Positions 33,901-43,172 of a stretch of 64,000 bases of DNA are shown here, one piece after another; positions within the stretch are counted from its first letter, which is position 1; the number at the start of each line of letters is the position of its first letter. The translations under genes were made by a program, and so were the position numbers. Location of the stretch: positions 62,001-126,000 of the forward strand of contig NZ_MRDM01000030.1 of assembly GCF_002008165.1 (NCBI RefSeq), written 5' to 3'. Origin of the DNA: Rhizobium laguerreae (GTDB taxonomy: Bacteria > Pseudomonadota > Alphaproteobacteria > Rhizobiales > Rhizobiaceae). Under the pieces are notes generated by a model. It made no database searches, had not been told where the DNA came from, and saw only the letters and a list, made by a program, of their open reading frames with translations.

Positions 33901-34280
33901 GATGGTGCGGGACATGTTGGGCTCCGTGTGGATAACAGCGTAACCTTATTCGGTTGCCGTCTTGAATTCGACCGCGCCGAGCTATGCCGCGATACGCAAA
34001 GCCCGACCGGCAAGATCGCCGCCGCAAATTGTCATCCCGCCGAGGGAGCCGTCGATCCCTACAAGGGTGATCCTCAAGGCGGCGGCATGACGCACGCGCT
34101 CGCTGCCACCATGTGGGTCGTCCTTGTCAGCGATCGATATTCGCGGTGGTGAGCCGATACGAAGGGCCGCCTATGGGCGCCTTGAACAGAATCGAACCGG
34201 CGACACCTTATTCAAATCTGAGATTGTCCACTTGCAACAGGCTTGCAGTCGATCCTTGGCTCAAAAGCACCGCAACATTT
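33901..34280. other. Gap between IS66 fragment and SyrB-like genes
   Basis: Open in one plus frame to 34152 (containing AVDPYKGDPQGGGMTHALAA) but with no recognised family or ribosome site. I see nothing else. Confidence 0.35.
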
Positions 34281-34841
34281 TCACCGTTCAAACCGCTCCA
34301 ACATTTTTCTTAATCGCGCATTTTGCAGCTTCAGCTTTCCGGCCAGCTGACCCCTGAGCACCCTGATCTCTTCATCCAGGTTCATTTGATCTGCAGCGTG
34401 CACGATCTGGGAAGCCTGGGAACCGTTCGAAATCGCCACCGCTTCTTTGCGGCGACTTCTTTGCTTGCGCGGTGGGACTTTGACAGTTCGCCTGATTTGC
34501 ATAGCATCACCATGCGCAGCGGTGACGTCGATACCGCCGGATAAAGCCGGATGCGCGGCCTCGACGGTTTTGGTATCTTCGAGATCGACCTTATTGCCGC
34601 CACCGTTCACGGCTTCTTCGGAATGCACCGGCTCGACGGAAATTGTAGCGACTTGACCGTGACGAGGTGGCCCTTCGCTTGCCGGTCGATCGGTGCCACT
34701 CACGCCCTCCTCGGCAGGCGCTTCAGTCGGACCGGCAATAGCCAATGCGTCCGGCGTAACCTTCGCGGTCGAGCCGTATTCTCGCTTTTGTTCGCGCCCT
34801 GGTGAGATCAGTCGGGCAAGAATTTTCCAGGGAGACGCCAT
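34281..34841 (-). CDS. Rhizobial SyrB-like protein with C-terminal leucine-zipper helix
   Basis: A 186-residue protein with an acidic, low-complexity middle, a basic Lys/Arg patch (VKVPPRKQRSRRKEAV, about residues 118-133) and a C-terminal amphipathic helix (DEEIRVLRGQLAGKLKLQNA, then RLRKMLERFER). The layout matches short rhizobial plasmid proteins related to SyrB, which acts in symbiotic gene regulation in Sinorhizobium. The start is ATG 34841 (MASPWKILARLISPG). It lies 128 bases after the larger SyrB-like gene on the same strand. DNA binding is an inference. Confidence 0.6.
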   Translation of the reverse strand: MASPWKILARLISPGREQKREYGSTAKVTPDALAIAGPTEAPAEEGVSGTDRPASEGPPRHGQVATISVEPVHSEEAVNGGGNKVDLEDTKTVEAAHPALSGGIDVTAAHGDAMQIRRTVKVPPRKQRSRRKEAVAISNGSQASQIVHAADQMNLDEEIRVLRGQLAGKLKLQNARLRKMLERFER

Positions 34842-34969
34842 CTATCCGACCTCGCGCTTTATTCCGCAAACAGGCAGTGAGTTTTAGTTCCGGCAACAGC
34901 ACCCACCGCCGCCAAAATGTATACTGGATAAGCATGGAAATGCGGCCGGCGGTTGACCGGCTGCCTTTA

Positions 34970-35740
34970 TCAATCGAGCTTGAGCCGCTTGCGCAGATCG
35001 GCATTTTCGGCGCGAAGCTTTTCAGCCAGAAGCTTGCGCAGCCGCTGATTTTCCTCTTCCAACTGCAAGAGATCCGCCATCTCATCGATCGCGGTCATCG
35101 GCGCGGCCGGCGCTGTCTGCACACCCTTTGGAGCACGGCGCAAAGGTGCGCGTTTGGCGCTGGCCGTAGCTTCGATCACCCTTGCCTTACGCCCTCTCCT
35201 CTTCACACCACCGGCCCCGGCCAGAGCAGCTGATGGCTCTGCCATAGCGTCAGCTGACGCGCTCTCGAGTGCCGCCGCTTTCTTGGCGCGGGGTTTGCGC
35301 TGTTTCTTCGGCGCAATAGGCGTTTCAACAACGATCGGCGCATCGGCACTGGTTGCTGTATCAGTCTCGTCGGCCATGCTCATCTCCTGTGTATCTGATG
35401 CAGTTGTCGACGCCCCGAGAGGCAGTGTCAACAACGGCTCGGCTTGATCTGGTTCCGGTAAAGACATCTCATTGTTGGATTTGCCACTCTGAGAGCTACC
35501 CGACAGAAACGGCAATGCCTCTTCCTCCAGGTCACGAGCGACGGACTTTAGATCCATGTTGCCCCAGATCGAGTTCGACCTGGTATCAAGCTTTCGTCTG
35601 CCGCTTTTGTACTCGACGGCAAAACTGCGTTGCACTTTTTTCAATATAGGAGGGCCTTGGAGGATCCGCGGGATGTTTGGTGAAATGCTGGTATACCCGC
35701 AATAACGGTTAGCGGACTGCCAGTCTATAGACATGCTCAT
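34970..35740 (-). CDS. SyrB-like regulatory protein
   Basis: The C-terminal block DLLQLEEENQRLRKLLAEKL followed by RAENADLRKRLKLD is characteristic of SyrB and its rhizobial relatives. Upstream is a Lys/Arg/Ala-rich segment (PKKQRKPRAKKAAALE) resembling DNA-binding tails. The start is uncertain: the frame begins at 35740, ATG 35557 follows a conserved-looking stretch (RSFAVEYKSGRRKLD, SNSIWGN), and the SyrB-like start MADETDTATSAD is at 35377. I give the longest form because the upstream stretch also resembles relatives. SyrB modulates SyrM/nod gene expression in Sinorhizobium; the target here is unknown. Confidence 0.6.
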   Translation of the reverse strand: MSMSIDWQSANRYCGYTSISPNIPRILQGPPILKKVQRSFAVEYKSGRRKLDTRSNSIWGNMDLKSVARDLEEEALPFLSGSSQSGKSNNEMSLPEPDQAEPLLTLPLGASTTASDTQEMSMADETDTATSADAPIVVETPIAPKKQRKPRAKKAAALESASADAMAEPSAALAGAGGVKRRGRKARVIEATASAKRAPLRRAPKGVQTAPAAPMTAIDEMADLLQLEEENQRLRKLLAEKLRAENADLRKRLKLD

Positions 35741-35862
35741 ATCAGATCCACCGCACGGGCGCTGACCTCGAAAAGCGCCGTTCTAGAACCGTTGTCCCCG
35801 CTATATCAGTGTTAGTGGCGTAACAGGCATTTATGGAACTAGCTGAACCTAAACATAGGCTG

Positions 35863-37812
35863 TTACTTCGTATTCTGGCGGCTAGCGATCAAGCCCTCCA
35901 CCACCGACGGATCGGCGAGCGTCGAGGTGTCGCCGAGCGCACCGTAATCGTCTTCGGCGATCTTGCGCAGGATGCGGCGCATGATCTTGCCGGAGCGCGT
36001 CTTCGGCAGGCCAGGCGCAAACTGGATCTTGTCGGGCGCGGCGATCGGGCCGATTTCGGCCCGCACATGTTTCACCAGTTCCTGGCGAAGCGTATCCGAT
36101 CCCTCGTGACCGGACATCAGCGTCACATAGCAATAAATGCCCTGGCCCTTGATCGGATGCGGATAACCAACGACCGCGGCTTCCGAAACCAGATTGTGCG
36201 AGACAAGCGCGGATTCCACTTCCGCCGTGCCGAGCCGGTGGCCGGAGACGTTCAGCACGTCGTCGACGCGGCCGGTGATCCAGTAATAACCGTCCGCATC
36301 GCGCCGGCAGCCATCGCCGGTGAAATACTTGCCCTTGTAGGTGGAAAAATAGGTCTGGATGAAGCGCTCGTGATCGCCATAGACCGTGCGCATCTGGCCC
36401 GGCCAGCTGTCGGTGATACAGAGATTGCCGTCGGCAGGGCCTTCCAGCACCTTGCCCTCATTGTCGACCAACTCAGGCTTGACGCCGAAGAACGGGATCG
36501 TCGCAGAACCGGGTTTCAGATCGGTAGCGCCGGGCAGCGGCGTGATCATGTGGCCGCCGGTTTCCGTCTGCCACCACGTATCGATGACAGGGCAACGCTT
36601 GTCGCCGACGACATTGTAGTACCATTCCCAAGCCTCGGGATTGATCGGCTCGCCGACCGTGCCGAGCAGGCGCAGCGAAGAGCGCGAGGAGCGCGTGACG
36701 AAGTCGTCGCCGGCACCCATCAGCGAGCGGATCGCCGTCGGCGCCGTATAGAAGATGTTGACCTTGTGCTTGTCGATGACTTCCCAGAAACGGCCCTGGT
36801 CCGGGAAGTTCGGCACGCCCTCGAACATCAGCGTCGTCGCGCAGTTCGCAAGCGGCCCATAGACGATATAGGAGTGGCCGGTCACCCAGCCGACATCGGC
36901 CGTGCACCAATAGACGTCGCCGTGATGATAATCGAAGACATATTCATGCGTCATCGCCGCATAGACGAGATAACCGCCCGTCGTGTGCAGCACGCCCTTC
37001 GGTTTGCCGGTCGAGCCGGACGTATAAAGAATAAAGAGCGGATCTTCCGCCTTCATCTTCACCGGCGGGCATTCCGCCTTTACGGTAGCAATTTCCTGGT
37101 GATACCAGAGGTCGCGGCCGGGCGCCCAGCCGGTCTTGCCGCCGGTGCGGCGAACGACCAGCACTTTGCTGACATTGACGTGCTGGCGGGCGGCGATATG
37201 GATCGCCGTGTCGGTATTGTCCTTCAGCGGCACCGGCTTGCCGCCGCGCAGGCCTTCGTCGCAGGTGATGACGAAAGTGGATTCGCAGTCAACGATGCGC
37301 CCGGCCAGCGCCTCGGGCGAGAAACCGCCGAAGACGACCGAATGCACCGCGCCGATGCGGGCGCAGGCGAGCATCGCATAAGCCGCTTCCGGGATCATCG
37401 GCATATAGATGGTGACGCGATCACCCTTCTTGACGCCGTGCTTCTTCAACACGTTCGCCATCCGGCAGACATGCTCGTAGAGCTCGTTATAGGTGACCTT
37501 CTTGTCGATATAGGGGTTGTCGCCCTCCCAGATGATCGCCACCTGGTCGCCATTCGTTTTCAGATGACGGTCGATGCAGTTGTAGGAGACATTTGTCTGA
37601 CCGTCCTCGAACCACTTGATCGAAACCTTGCCGGTAAAAGAAGTGTTCTTGACCTTGGTATAGGGCTTGAACCAGTCGATCCGCTTGCCGTGCTTGCCCC
37701 AGAACTTTTCCGGGTTCTCGACGCTTTCCTCATACCATTTCAGGTACTTTTCCCGGTCTATGAATGCTCGCTGCCGGACAAGGCGCGGCACGGTGTAGCG
37801 CTCGAGGACCAC
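35863..37812 (-). CDS. acs: Acetyl-CoA synthetase
   Basis: A 649-residue AMP-forming ligase making acetyl-CoA from acetate, ATP and CoA. All signature blocks are present: YTSGSTGKPKGV (near 265), the acetate-pocket Trp in DTWWQTETGG (near 410), GDGCRRDADGYYWITGRVDD (near 500), GHRLGTAEVE and the acylatable Lys in PKTRSGKIMRR near the end. The GTG start has an agggag site. The first 20 residues (VLERYTVPRLVRQRA) differ from the usual rhizobial form, suggesting a second, plasmid-borne isozyme. It lies downstream of an oxidase operon and could use acetate or acetaldehyde-derived carbon from it. Confidence 0.95.
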   Translation of the reverse strand: MVLERYTVPRLVRQRAFIDREKYLKWYEESVENPEKFWGKHGKRIDWFKPYTKVKNTSFTGKVSIKWFEDGQTNVSYNCIDRHLKTNGDQVAIIWEGDNPYIDKKVTYNELYEHVCRMANVLKKHGVKKGDRVTIYMPMIPEAAYAMLACARIGAVHSVVFGGFSPEALAGRIVDCESTFVITCDEGLRGGKPVPLKDNTDTAIHIAARQHVNVSKVLVVRRTGGKTGWAPGRDLWYHQEIATVKAECPPVKMKAEDPLFILYTSGSTGKPKGVLHTTGGYLVYAAMTHEYVFDYHHGDVYWCTADVGWVTGHSYIVYGPLANCATTLMFEGVPNFPDQGRFWEVIDKHKVNIFYTAPTAIRSLMGAGDDFVTRSSRSSLRLLGTVGEPINPEAWEWYYNVVGDKRCPVIDTWWQTETGGHMITPLPGATDLKPGSATIPFFGVKPELVDNEGKVLEGPADGNLCITDSWPGQMRTVYGDHERFIQTYFSTYKGKYFTGDGCRRDADGYYWITGRVDDVLNVSGHRLGTAEVESALVSHNLVSEAAVVGYPHPIKGQGIYCYVTLMSGHEGSDTLRQELVKHVRAEIGPIAAPDKIQFAPGLPKTRSGKIMRRILRKIAEDDYGALGDTSTLADPSVVEGLIASRQNTK

Positions 37813-37958
37813 TGTTTGCTCCCTATGATTGGCTCCTGAAAACGATCCCGCTCGACAAGAATTTGAGACCTGTTCTGCCTTATTGATTTCCCGATCATGT
37901 CAGTCCGTGGCCCGTTTTGCGCACAGTGACAGCAGCGGTTTGGACTATAAATCAACCG

Positions 37959-39293
37959 TTACATCATCTCCGGTCGTCTGATCGCCGAGCCATCGCTGAA
38001 CCGGCTCAGCCTGTAGGGTGAGATGTCGGTGATCGGGGTCTCGTTCATCACGATCTCGCTGACCAACCGACCGGCACCCGGTCCTATGGCAAAGCCGTGC
38101 CCGCTGAACCCCGCAGCAATCACGTAACCCGGCAATTGCTCCACTCGTGAAATAACGGGGACTAGATCTGGCGAAGTATCGATGAGCCCTCCCCACGCGC
38201 GTTCGACACCGATTCCCTTGAGTGCCGGGTATTCGCTTTCAAGGTTCTTCAATGCGAGCTTCACGAGTTCCCCGTCTGGCGCAGGATCTAAAATGCGGTT
38301 TTTTTCAAACGGCGATATTTCATCGTTCTCCCAGCTACTGAAAGCATCGGGCCCATTCCAGAAGCTGCTGCTCAGACGGTACTTCAGCTTCTTCCCAACC
38401 TTGCTGCGGTACATCTGATAGAATTTAAACGCGTATCGCATCCCCCTCGGAGTGAGGTCGAGCGTACCACGTCCGGGTACGGCGATCGTGTAGGCGCCGT
38501 CTGTCCGACGTCGCAACACGAAGTTTGAAGCCGAGAGGCACCCCGCTTGGATGATCTCGGGCGCGGGAGTCGTCTTAATTGCGGTCCCGGAGATGTTTGC
38601 GACTGGAAGCTCGATACCGTATCGATGAGAAAACCGGGAAGCCCATGCTCCACCAGCGCAAACGACAGTAGTAGCTTTCACGAGCCCGCGTTCCGTCCAC
38701 ACGCCTGTTACTCGGCCGTTGGCAATGTCGAGACCCCGGACTGCGCAGTTTTGATGGAGCGATACACCGCTTTCCTTGGCGGCCTCCGCGATGGCAGGCA
38801 CGGCCAGACTGGGCTCAGCTCTGCCATCGGTCGGAGACCAAACGCCGCCGACCCACGCGGATGTGCCACCCGAAGCCCGATTGTTGGCTTCGGAAGCACT
38901 CAGTATCTGGCTGTGGAATCCTTGAACGCGCGCAGCCTTACCCCACGTTTCCCACCGAGCAACATCAGCCTCGTTCTTCGTGCAGTAAAGTATCCCGCTT
39001 CGACGAAACCCAAGATCGCGACCGATCTCGGTGCTCAGTTCCTCCCAGCGCCGCAGACTATACATGGCAAGCGCAAGTTCATGGAGGTCGCGGTTCTGCT
39101 GTCGGACCCATCCCCAATTGCGGCCTGACTGCTCGCCGCCAACGATACCTTTTTCAAGCAGAGCAACGGACACCCCCTTGCGGGCGAGCTCATAGGCCGT
39201 GCAGGTACCGACAATTCCCGCCCCGATGACAACGACGTCGACCTCGGTTGGAAACGAAAAGCTGTCACTTACTTTCTGAACTTCGACAGGCAT
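37959..39293 (-). CDS. FAD-dependent amino-acid oxidase/dehydrogenase, DadA-like
   Basis: A 444-residue DAO-superfamily flavoenzyme: FAD motif VDVVVIGAGIVGTCTAYELA, the GGEQSGRNWGWVRQQNRDLH segment, and C-terminal GLIDTSPDLVPVIS with GFSGHGFAIGPGAGRLVSE. It probably oxidises a secondary or D-amine to an imine/keto acid using a membrane or soluble acceptor. It is last in line after the Dpp-type transporter genes on the same strand (225-base gap), so it should act on the imported compound. It is a clear paralogue of 51501-52823 with the same RNWGW-x-R-x-QNRD motif. Confidence 0.87.
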   Translation of the reverse strand: MPVEVQKVSDSFSFPTEVDVVVIGAGIVGTCTAYELARKGVSVALLEKGIVGGEQSGRNWGWVRQQNRDLHELALAMYSLRRWEELSTEIGRDLGFRRSGILYCTKNEADVARWETWGKAARVQGFHSQILSASEANNRASGGTSAWVGGVWSPTDGRAEPSLAVPAIAEAAKESGVSLHQNCAVRGLDIANGRVTGVWTERGLVKATTVVCAGGAWASRFSHRYGIELPVANISGTAIKTTPAPEIIQAGCLSASNFVLRRRTDGAYTIAVPGRGTLDLTPRGMRYAFKFYQMYRSKVGKKLKYRLSSSFWNGPDAFSSWENDEISPFEKNRILDPAPDGELVKLALKNLESEYPALKGIGVERAWGGLIDTSPDLVPVISRVEQLPGYVIAAGFSGHGFAIGPGAGRLVSEIVMNETPITDISPYRLSRFSDGSAIRRPEMM

Positions 39294-39518
39294 AGACCTA
39301 TTCCTCTGGCATCGTGCGCGGCATCTCCGACAGGCACGTTTGAAGCCTCAACAATCATCCGTGGCAACACGCGAGGTTTCCAACCCATCAGCGATAGCGA
39401 TGAGGTGAATTCTGTTGCGCCGGCTCCTCGCTTATGTCATCGGCAGAAGCCTTTTCGACATCCTAGTGTCGATCGCTTTGCGTTAGACCGTCGTCATCTC
39501 ACCCGAGATGGTGTTCAC

Positions 39519-40397
39519 TCAGCTGTGATCACCGCGAACATCGAGCGCGTCGCGCAGCCCGTCGCCGATGAAGTTGAAGCTGGTTACAGCGATCGTTATG
39601 GCGGCCCCGGGGATGATCGCCAGCCACGGTGCTGTCCCCAGATACTGCTGCGCGCCATTCAGCATGTTGCCCCAACTTGGAAGTGGCGGCTGAATTCCAT
39701 AACCGAGGAAGCTGATATACGCCTCCATCAGGATCGCCCGGGCGATGGTCAGGGTGGCCGCGACGATGATCGGACCTATGGCATTGGGAAGGATCTCTCG
39801 GAACATGATGTGCGTTGCGCTCAGTCCCAGCATGCGGCCGGCCAGCACGAATTCACGCTCGCGCAGGGAGCGGACTTCGGCCTCGACAATGCGGGCAACT
39901 TCCATCCAGCTCGTGGCAGCAATAACGACGGTAATCATGATCGGGCTTGGCTTCAGCGCAGCTGCAAGAGCAAGCACGAGGAAGATGGACGGGAAGGAAA
40001 GGAAGCCATCCACGGCACGCATCAGCACCGTGCCGACCAGGCCACCCCTATATCCCGCCACCACGCCGACAAGGGTCCCGATCAGCGTCGACAGCAGCAT
40101 TGCCGAGAAACCGACCAGGAGCGAAATCCGGCCCGCCATGAACAACCGGGCGGCCAGATCCCTTCCGAGCGGGTCGGTGCCGAGATAATGCCGCCCGGTC
40201 AGCGGCGGAGCGAAGCGGGCGCGCAGATCGATATAGAGTGAATCGTACGGCAACAAGTGGGGCCCCAAGACGCATGCCAGCGTCAGGAGAGCGATCATCA
40301 CCATGCCTATGAGGGCCAGATGGTGGTTCATGAAACGGTGCGCAGATCGGCTGTTCCACCAGCGCTCCCGGGGCGAATTTGCGGCAATGGCAGTCAT
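39519..40397 (-). CDS. ABC transporter permease, DppC/OppC-like
   Basis: A 292-residue inner-membrane permease with the OppC N-terminal segment (RFMNHHLALIGMVMIALLTL) and FAPPLTGRHYLGTDPLGRDLAARL. It has five to six helices and the EAA loop EFVLAGRMLGLSATHIMFREILPN for contact with the ATPase. It pairs with the DppB-like gene 32 bases upstream in the import operon 44816-39519. Confidence 0.9.
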   Translation of the reverse strand: MTAIAANSPRERWWNSRSAHRFMNHHLALIGMVMIALLTLACVLGPHLLPYDSLYIDLRARFAPPLTGRHYLGTDPLGRDLAARLFMAGRISLLVGFSAMLLSTLIGTLVGVVAGYRGGLVGTVLMRAVDGFLSFPSIFLVLALAAALKPSPIMITVVIAATSWMEVARIVEAEVRSLREREFVLAGRMLGLSATHIMFREILPNAIGPIIVAATLTIARAILMEAYISFLGYGIQPPLPSWGNMLNGAQQYLGTAPWLAIIPGAAITIAVTSFNFIGDGLRDALDVRGDHS

Positions 40398-40429
40398 GAT
40401 GGCTGACTCCTGATGAGCGTTTAAGGCGC

Positions 40430-41380
40430 TTAACTCAGACGGATCCGGGGATCGATGATGGCGACAACGATGTCGGCGGCGAGGTTGCTCACTACGACAA
40501 GGATCGCCGAGAACATGAGCAATCCCATCACCACCGGGTAATCACTGTAGCCGAGGCTGTCGAGGAAGAGGCGGCCCATTCCCGGCCAGGTGAATACCGT
40601 CTCCGTGACCAAAGCACCTGTCAGGACGCTGGGAAGCTGCATTCCCGCGAGCGTGATCATCGGCAGAAGCGCGTTTCCGATGACGTGTTTCATCAGGATG
40701 CGGCGCTCGCTCAGTCCTTTGGCGCGGGCCGTCTTGATGAATTCCTGATTGATCACATCGAGAGTAGCCGATCGCATGTAGCGACTCCAGATGGCCACAT
40801 GCACCAGCGCAAGCACGACGCTGGGCAGAATGAGATGGTGGAGATAGTTCAGAACGGACTCGTCACCGATCGTGTACATGTTGCCGGCCGGCAGCCAGCC
40901 AAGTCTGAGCGAGAATACGTAAATGCCAATCAGTCCGAACCAGAAGGTCGGGATCGAAAGGGCCACCATCGCACCGACCGTCGCCATGTAATCGAAAATC
41001 GAATAACGCTTTACGGCGCCTCGAACACCGATCCACGTACCGATGGCAATCGCGATGACGGTAGAGGATCCCATCAGCAACAGCGTTGCCATGAGGTGTC
41101 GACCGATCACGTCGAGGACTGGCGCTCCGTCGCGGAAGGAGTGGCCCCAGTCTCCTTTCAAAAGGCGCCAGGCCCAATCCATGTACTGAATCCACAGAGG
41201 ACGGTTCAAGCCCAACTGCTCCGTCAGTCGGTTCAAGTCATCCTGCGTCATGCTCGCATCCAGCCCAAATTGTGCCAGGGGCCCACCCGGAATCAGGTTT
41301 AGAACTACGAAGCCGATGACGGAAACGATCAGGAGCAGTACCAGGCTCTGAGCGAACCGATTAAGTAGGAAGCTACGCAT
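40430..41380 (-). CDS. ABC transporter permease, DppB/OppB-like
   Basis: A 316-residue permease, start ATG 41380 with an agggagag ribosome site; a longer frame to 41764 overlaps the binding-protein gene and is rejected. It has the OppB N-terminus MRSFLLNRFAQSLVLLLIVS and NLIPGGPLAQFG, six helices, and the EAA loop EFIKTARAKGLSERRILMKH. It forms the membrane channel with the DppC-like protein. Confidence 0.9.
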   Translation of the reverse strand: MRSFLLNRFAQSLVLLLIVSVIGFVVLNLIPGGPLAQFGLDASMTQDDLNRLTEQLGLNRPLWIQYMDWAWRLLKGDWGHSFRDGAPVLDVIGRHLMATLLLMGSSTVIAIAIGTWIGVRGAVKRYSIFDYMATVGAMVALSIPTFWFGLIGIYVFSLRLGWLPAGNMYTIGDESVLNYLHHLILPSVVLALVHVAIWSRYMRSATLDVINQEFIKTARAKGLSERRILMKHVIGNALLPMITLAGMQLPSVLTGALVTETVFTWPGMGRLFLDSLGYSDYPVVMGLLMFSAILVVVSNLAADIVVAIIDPRIRLS

Positions 41381-41444
41381 TGAGCTCTCCCTGTGATAGC
41401 GCCAATAGAGGCCGCCGCAACGCGCGGCGGCGACGTTAGGTAAC

Positions 41445-43115
41445 TCAGCTCTTCCAGTGCCAGCCGGCAGCATGCCATGATGCCGTGCGCGTGTTCGTAT
41501 TCGGTTGCCAGCCTTCAAGGCCTTCCTTCGTGCCAACCACATAGGTGGCGGCAAACAGCGGAAGAAAGGGAAGGTCCTGACGCACGATTTCCTGGATACG
41601 GCGGTAGATTTCACGACGTGCTTCCGGATCGAAGGTCTGGGCACCCTTCTTGAGCAGCGCATCCACTTCCGGATTGGAATACTGGCCGACATTCGATCCC
41701 TTTCCACCCTTCGCGGCAATCGCGCTGCTGGCAAGACGGTTGGTGGCGTCGGGATCCGCGGCAATCAGATGCGTAACGCCCGAGATCGCCGTGTCGAACT
41801 GTGACTTCAGCCAGAATTCACCAAACATGACGGCAGCCGGCAAATTCGAGATGGTCATCTGGACGCCAATTTCCGCGAATGTCTGCTGCAGGAACTGCTG
41901 CACCTGCTCGCGGAGATTGTTGCCGGATGTCGTCGAGTTGTTGAACGCGAGCTTCACTCCATTCTTCTCACGAATCCCATCCGACCCCGGCACCCAGCCG
42001 GCATCGTCGAGGAGCTTGCGTGCTGCGTCCGGATTGTATTCCTGCGCCGGAAGGTTCGGATTGAAATAATACGACTCCTTCGGCATGAAGGTTTCCGTCG
42101 TTGTCACCACGCCGAAATAGAGGGCGTCGATGATCGCCTTTCTGTCCATTGCAGCATAGAGTGCCTGACGCACCGCAAGTTCCTTGAACTGCGGCCGCTC
42201 AAGATTCAGATAGAACGACTCGACGGAGGCACCAGGCACCAGGCTCACCACACGGCCCGGCAGTTTGCTGGCTTCGTCGTAATGGTCGGCCGTGATGTAC
42301 GCCTGGTCGGTGAGATCGATGTCGCCGCTCTTGAATTGGGTGTAGAGGACCGTTTGGTCAGGAATGTATTTGAATACAACCTGTTCGAGATACGGACCGT
42401 CGCCAAAATAATCCGGATTCGCCGCCAGTTCGAGATGGTCGCCGGCCACACGCTGGCTCCACTTGAAGGCGCCGGTGCCAATGGGTGCCTGATTGAAGGC
42501 CGCTGCGTTCGGATCAGGCTCCTTCTCGAGAAGGTGCTTCGGCACGATGAAGGTTTCGGTGAGAAACGACAGGTAAGGAGCGAAAACCTGCTCCATGCGC
42601 CAGGTGATTTCCGTTGGCGAGACCACAGTGAGGTCGCGCACCAACGAATGGCCGCCCGTACGCCACGCGCGGAATTTCGGATTGTTGATCAGTTCAAGGG
42701 TGAACTTCACATCCTCCGCCGTAAAGGGTTTGCCGTCATGCCAGCGAACATCGTCACGCAGGCGGACGCGCCAATTCAGGCCATCCTGCGAGATGCCGCC
42801 GTTCTTCTGCGTGGGCACTTCAGCAGCAAGATTGGGCTGGAGCACACCGCCGGGATCCATGCGAAAAAGCGCGTCGAAGAGTGAGAAGTGTACAGCATCG
42901 TCCACTTCGATGTGTGCCATCAGCGGATTGAAGACCGTCGGTTCCTGCGAAAGCCCGACCACGACGCGACCCGCAAGTTTCTTCTCAGCGGCCTGGGCAA
43001 TGTCAGGCTTGCCAATCAGGTTGGGGGCGACAAAGCACGCGATGCCGCCTGCTGCCATCAAGCGCAGCGCGTCGCGCCGTGAATAGTCCACTTTGGTGGT
43101 AGAATCTTTTGTCAC
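41445..43115 (-). CDS. ABC transporter substrate-binding protein, SBP_bac_5 family
   Basis: A 556-residue periplasmic binding protein with a Tat-type leader (YSRRDALRLMAAGGIACF, twin Arg at 13-14). Family-5 blocks are GLSQEPTVFNPLM, GLNWRVRLRDDVRWHDGKPF, AEDVKFTLELI and VRQALYAAMDRKAIIDALYF. These proteins bind peptides, opines and glycosides; the ligand cannot be read here. The Tat leader, rather than Sec, is somewhat unusual for a Dpp-type protein. Confidence 0.92.
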   Translation of the reverse strand: MTKDSTTKVDYSRRDALRLMAAGGIACFVAPNLIGKPDIAQAAEKKLAGRVVVGLSQEPTVFNPLMAHIEVDDAVHFSLFDALFRMDPGGVLQPNLAAEVPTQKNGGISQDGLNWRVRLRDDVRWHDGKPFTAEDVKFTLELINNPKFRAWRTGGHSLVRDLTVVSPTEITWRMEQVFAPYLSFLTETFIVPKHLLEKEPDPNAAAFNQAPIGTGAFKWSQRVAGDHLELAANPDYFGDGPYLEQVVFKYIPDQTVLYTQFKSGDIDLTDQAYITADHYDEASKLPGRVVSLVPGASVESFYLNLERPQFKELAVRQALYAAMDRKAIIDALYFGVVTTTETFMPKESYYFNPNLPAQEYNPDAARKLLDDAGWVPGSDGIREKNGVKLAFNNSTTSGNNLREQVQQFLQQTFAEIGVQMTISNLPAAVMFGEFWLKSQFDTAISGVTHLIAADPDATNRLASSAIAAKGGKGSNVGQYSNPEVDALLKKGAQTFDPEARREIYRRIQEIVRQDLPFLPLFAATYVVGTKEGLEGWQPNTNTRTASWHAAGWHWKS

Positions 43116-43172
43116 TTTATTCCCTCTCTTTTGTTCATTAGGCAGCGACTGCCAGGGGTTAATTGAACCTTC

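Noticed and set aside
35833..37839. 668-codon open frame on the plus strand opposite the acetyl-CoA synthetase gene
   Set aside because: It is the mirror of a highly conserved high-GC coding sequence; its translation is His/Arg/Asp-rich with no domain, while the minus-strand frame is a complete Acs.
40430..41764. Longer start for the DppB-like permease
   Set aside because: The extra 128 residues overlap the binding-protein gene in another frame and have no permease character; ATG 41380 has a good ribosome site.
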